Position numbers and translations under genes: made by a program. This document shows positions 5,255 through 6,089 of a stretch of 6,089 nucleotides of DNA, piece after piece. The notes under the pieces were generated by a model, which was given only the letters and a program-made list of their open reading frames with translations, was not told the origin of the DNA and made no database searches. Origin of the DNA: DASWHX01 sp036397995 (GTDB taxonomy: Bacteria; Bacteroidota; Bacteroidia; Cytophagales; Cyclobacteriaceae). Position 1 is the first letter of the stretch, and every line of letters starts with the position of its first letter. The stretch is from NCBI GenBank assembly GCA_036397995.1, contig DASWHX010000053.1:1-6089 (forward strand). Reading direction: 5' to 3'.

Positions 5255-5768
5255 TTGATTTTGCGTTTTCTTTTTCCTTTTCTTTGATCCACTCATTTAC
5301 TGCAAAAAGAAAATAGGTGAGTTTCACTTTTTTCTTTGATTCTGATTTAAAAGAGAGTCGCACTTCTTTTCCGCTCCAAATATAGGAATTGGTTGGCATT
5401 GAATAATTTCCTGGTCCATATCTGGACTCAAGTCCTTTGTAAAAGTCAGGGTCTTTTTCAGCAGTAATCTCAATCTCATAAATCCTATTATCAAAAGCCT
5501 TAACAATAAATTTATGGATTTTGATCCCTGCTACATCCTGGTAGTATCCGCCTTTTGCCTGGTATAAATCAACTTCAGGAATGTTTTCATCCTTTGAGTT
5601 TTTCTTAAAATTCTCATCTTTTGTGGTTTTCTTCAAATTAATTCCCTGGTAAACTTTTGGATCGCTGCCCAGGGTGATATCCTGAAAACCTTTCTTCTCA
5701 TCAAGATCATTCTGAGCAAAGACGATTAGCGGAAGTAGTAATAATACTGTAGGCAGACAAGTTTTCAT
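5238..5768 (-). CDS. Secreted protein of unknown function with signal peptide
   Basis: I do not recognise this 176-residue protein. Residues 1-18 are a type I signal peptide: K2, a leucine-rich core (VLLLLPLIV) and a likely cleavage site FA-QN after A18, so the mature protein should be periplasmic or exported. Mature residues 27-42 (GFQDITLGSDPKVYQG) resemble the F-x-D-I-x-L-G-x-x opening seen in small periplasmic proteins with a repeated alpha-beta domain. A lysine-rich region at 46-63 holds two copies of a 9-residue unit. A predicted beta-rich stretch follows (about 76-103, IKIHKFIVKAFDNRIYEIEIT), then GLESRYGPGNY (112-122), a W-containing strand (NSYIWSGKEVRLSF) and a charged C-terminal helix (NEWIKEKEKENAKS). 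It is highly charged and has no cysteine after the signal peptide. The ATG at 5768 is supported by the signal peptide and by a TACCTTTG promoter element just upstream. Confidence 0.82.
   Translation of the reverse strand: MKTCLPTVLLLLPLIVFAQNDLDEKKGFQDITLGSDPKVYQGINLKKTTKDENFKKNSKDENIPEVDLYQAKGGYYQDVAGIKIHKFIVKAFDNRIYEIEITAEKDPDFYKGLESRYGPGNYSMPTNSYIWSGKEVRLSFKSESKKKVKLTYFLFAVNEWIKEKEKENAKSIADDF
5580..5633 (-). repeat. Decayed 27-bp tandem duplication inside the secreted-protein gene
   Basis: Two adjacent 27-base units (5633-5607 and 5606-5580, read on the minus strand) encode KKTTKDENF and KKNSKDENI. They match at 21 of 27 bases by my count, and differences are spread along the unit, with three of them silent. 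This indicates an old in-frame tandem duplication that adds a lysine/aspartate-rich linker after the first predicted strand. Confidence 0.65.
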
Positions 5769-5790
5769 TTCGATTCAAGTAATCTTTATC

Positions 5791-5798
5791 CAAAGGTA
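5791..5798 (-). promoter_or_regulatory. Bacteroidota-type -7 promoter element of the secreted-protein gene
   Basis: The minus strand reads TACCTTTG, an exact match to TAnnTTTG, 22 bases before the ATG at 5768. Transcription would begin near 5784. About 20 bases further upstream the sequence is TTTC/ATTCC, only a poor -33 box. It suggests that the secreted protein has its own promoter rather than depending on the gene to its right. Confidence 0.5.
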
Positions 5799-5836
5799 AG
5801 AAAATTAACAGGGAATGAAATGTAAATACCGGATAA

Positions 5837-6089
5837 TCATGGATAGTGAACAACCTCATTAACTACGTGGAGCGCGCTAATCCTGATTTCAAACCGTGAA
5901 GCACCAGCTTCAGGCATATCGCATTTAGGTCCGGGAGACGTGTAGTAGACCAGAAATTTCTGCGTCCTTTGGTACAAGTTTGTTTCGTCAGGATTTCCCA
6001 ATAGTTTGATTATTTCTTCTTCCGAAAGTCCCATTAGTTTTGTCCGCTGTTCCATTAGTGATGAAATCTCTACCTTCCTTAATGACTTG
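5837..6089 (-). CDS. C-terminal part of a small BamE/SmpA-like protein; 5' end beyond window
   Basis: The reading frame stays open to the right edge (codons up to 6088 encode KSLRKVEISSL before the methionine at 6055), so the true start is probably outside the window and 83 residues are visible. The region LMGLSEEEIIKLLGNPDET (from the L codon ending at 6035) has the pattern G-x-s-x-e-e-V-i-x-l-L-G-x-P-d typical of SmpA/OmlA/BamE-like domains. It is followed by a predicted hairpin, QKFLVYYTSPGPKCD, and a final strand, RFEIRISALHVVNEVVHYP. In such small envelope proteins this alpha-alpha-beta fold usually follows a lipoprotein signal; that part is not visible here, so localisation is inferred. 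The M at 6055 could be the start only if the protein is a 72-residue cytoplasmic one, which is less likely. The domain assignment is moderate; the gene itself is likely real. Confidence 0.6.
   Translation of the reverse strand, partial: KSLRKVEISSLMEQRTKLMGLSEEEIIKLLGNPDETNLYQRTQKFLVYYTSPGPKCDMPEAGASRFEIRISALHVVNEVVHYP

Overview
The window most likely comes from a member of the Bacteroidota, perhaps a Cytophagia- or Chitinophagia-like lineage; the class is a guess. The evidence is the moderately AT-rich sequence, start codons without clear Shine-Dalgarno sequences, several short intergenic gaps carrying the Bacteroidota-type -7 promoter element TAnnTTTG, and protein variants that look typical of the phylum (three-domain DtxR-type regulator beside an Nramp transporter, DapD with a GSYTKEFPSG-type C-terminus, TPR lipoprotein). 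It is densely coded: eight genes, two of them cut by the window edges, and no gap longer than about 75 bases. There are no tRNA or rRNA genes, mobile elements or CRISPR arrays that I can see.

Left part (1-1653, minus strand): a metal-homeostasis operon. A DtxR/MntR-type metal-dependent repressor is followed after one base by an Nramp-family manganese/divalent-metal transporter (mntH) that runs off the left edge. Just upstream of the regulator, next to a TACATTTG promoter element, lies a 28-bp near-perfect inverted repeat (TTTAG-N6-CTAAA core). It is a good candidate for the autoregulatory operator through which metal-loaded repressor would shut down both genes.

Middle (1675-4290): a GT-B (family 4-like) glycosyltransferase on the minus strand, with a GTG start and two long homopolymer tracts, is divergent across only 35 bases from dapD (lysine/diaminopimelate biosynthesis). 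A TPR-repeat lipoprotein follows dapD on the plus strand.

Right part (4292-6089, minus strand): a 3-hydroxybutyryl-CoA dehydrogenase, whose stop codon lies one base from the convergent TPR gene's stop; a secreted protein of unknown function with a decayed 9-residue tandem repeat and a hairpin across its stop codon; and the C-terminal part of a small BamE/SmpA-like protein that enters from the right edge.

Apart from the regulator-transporter pair, the genes do not form one pathway: this is ordinary chromosomal core and near-core sequence. I found no convincing new multi-gene system. The items most worth a second look are the palindromic operator, the ligand set of the regulator, the non-acidic residue at a reported catalytic position in DapD, and the homopolymer tracts in the glycosyltransferase.
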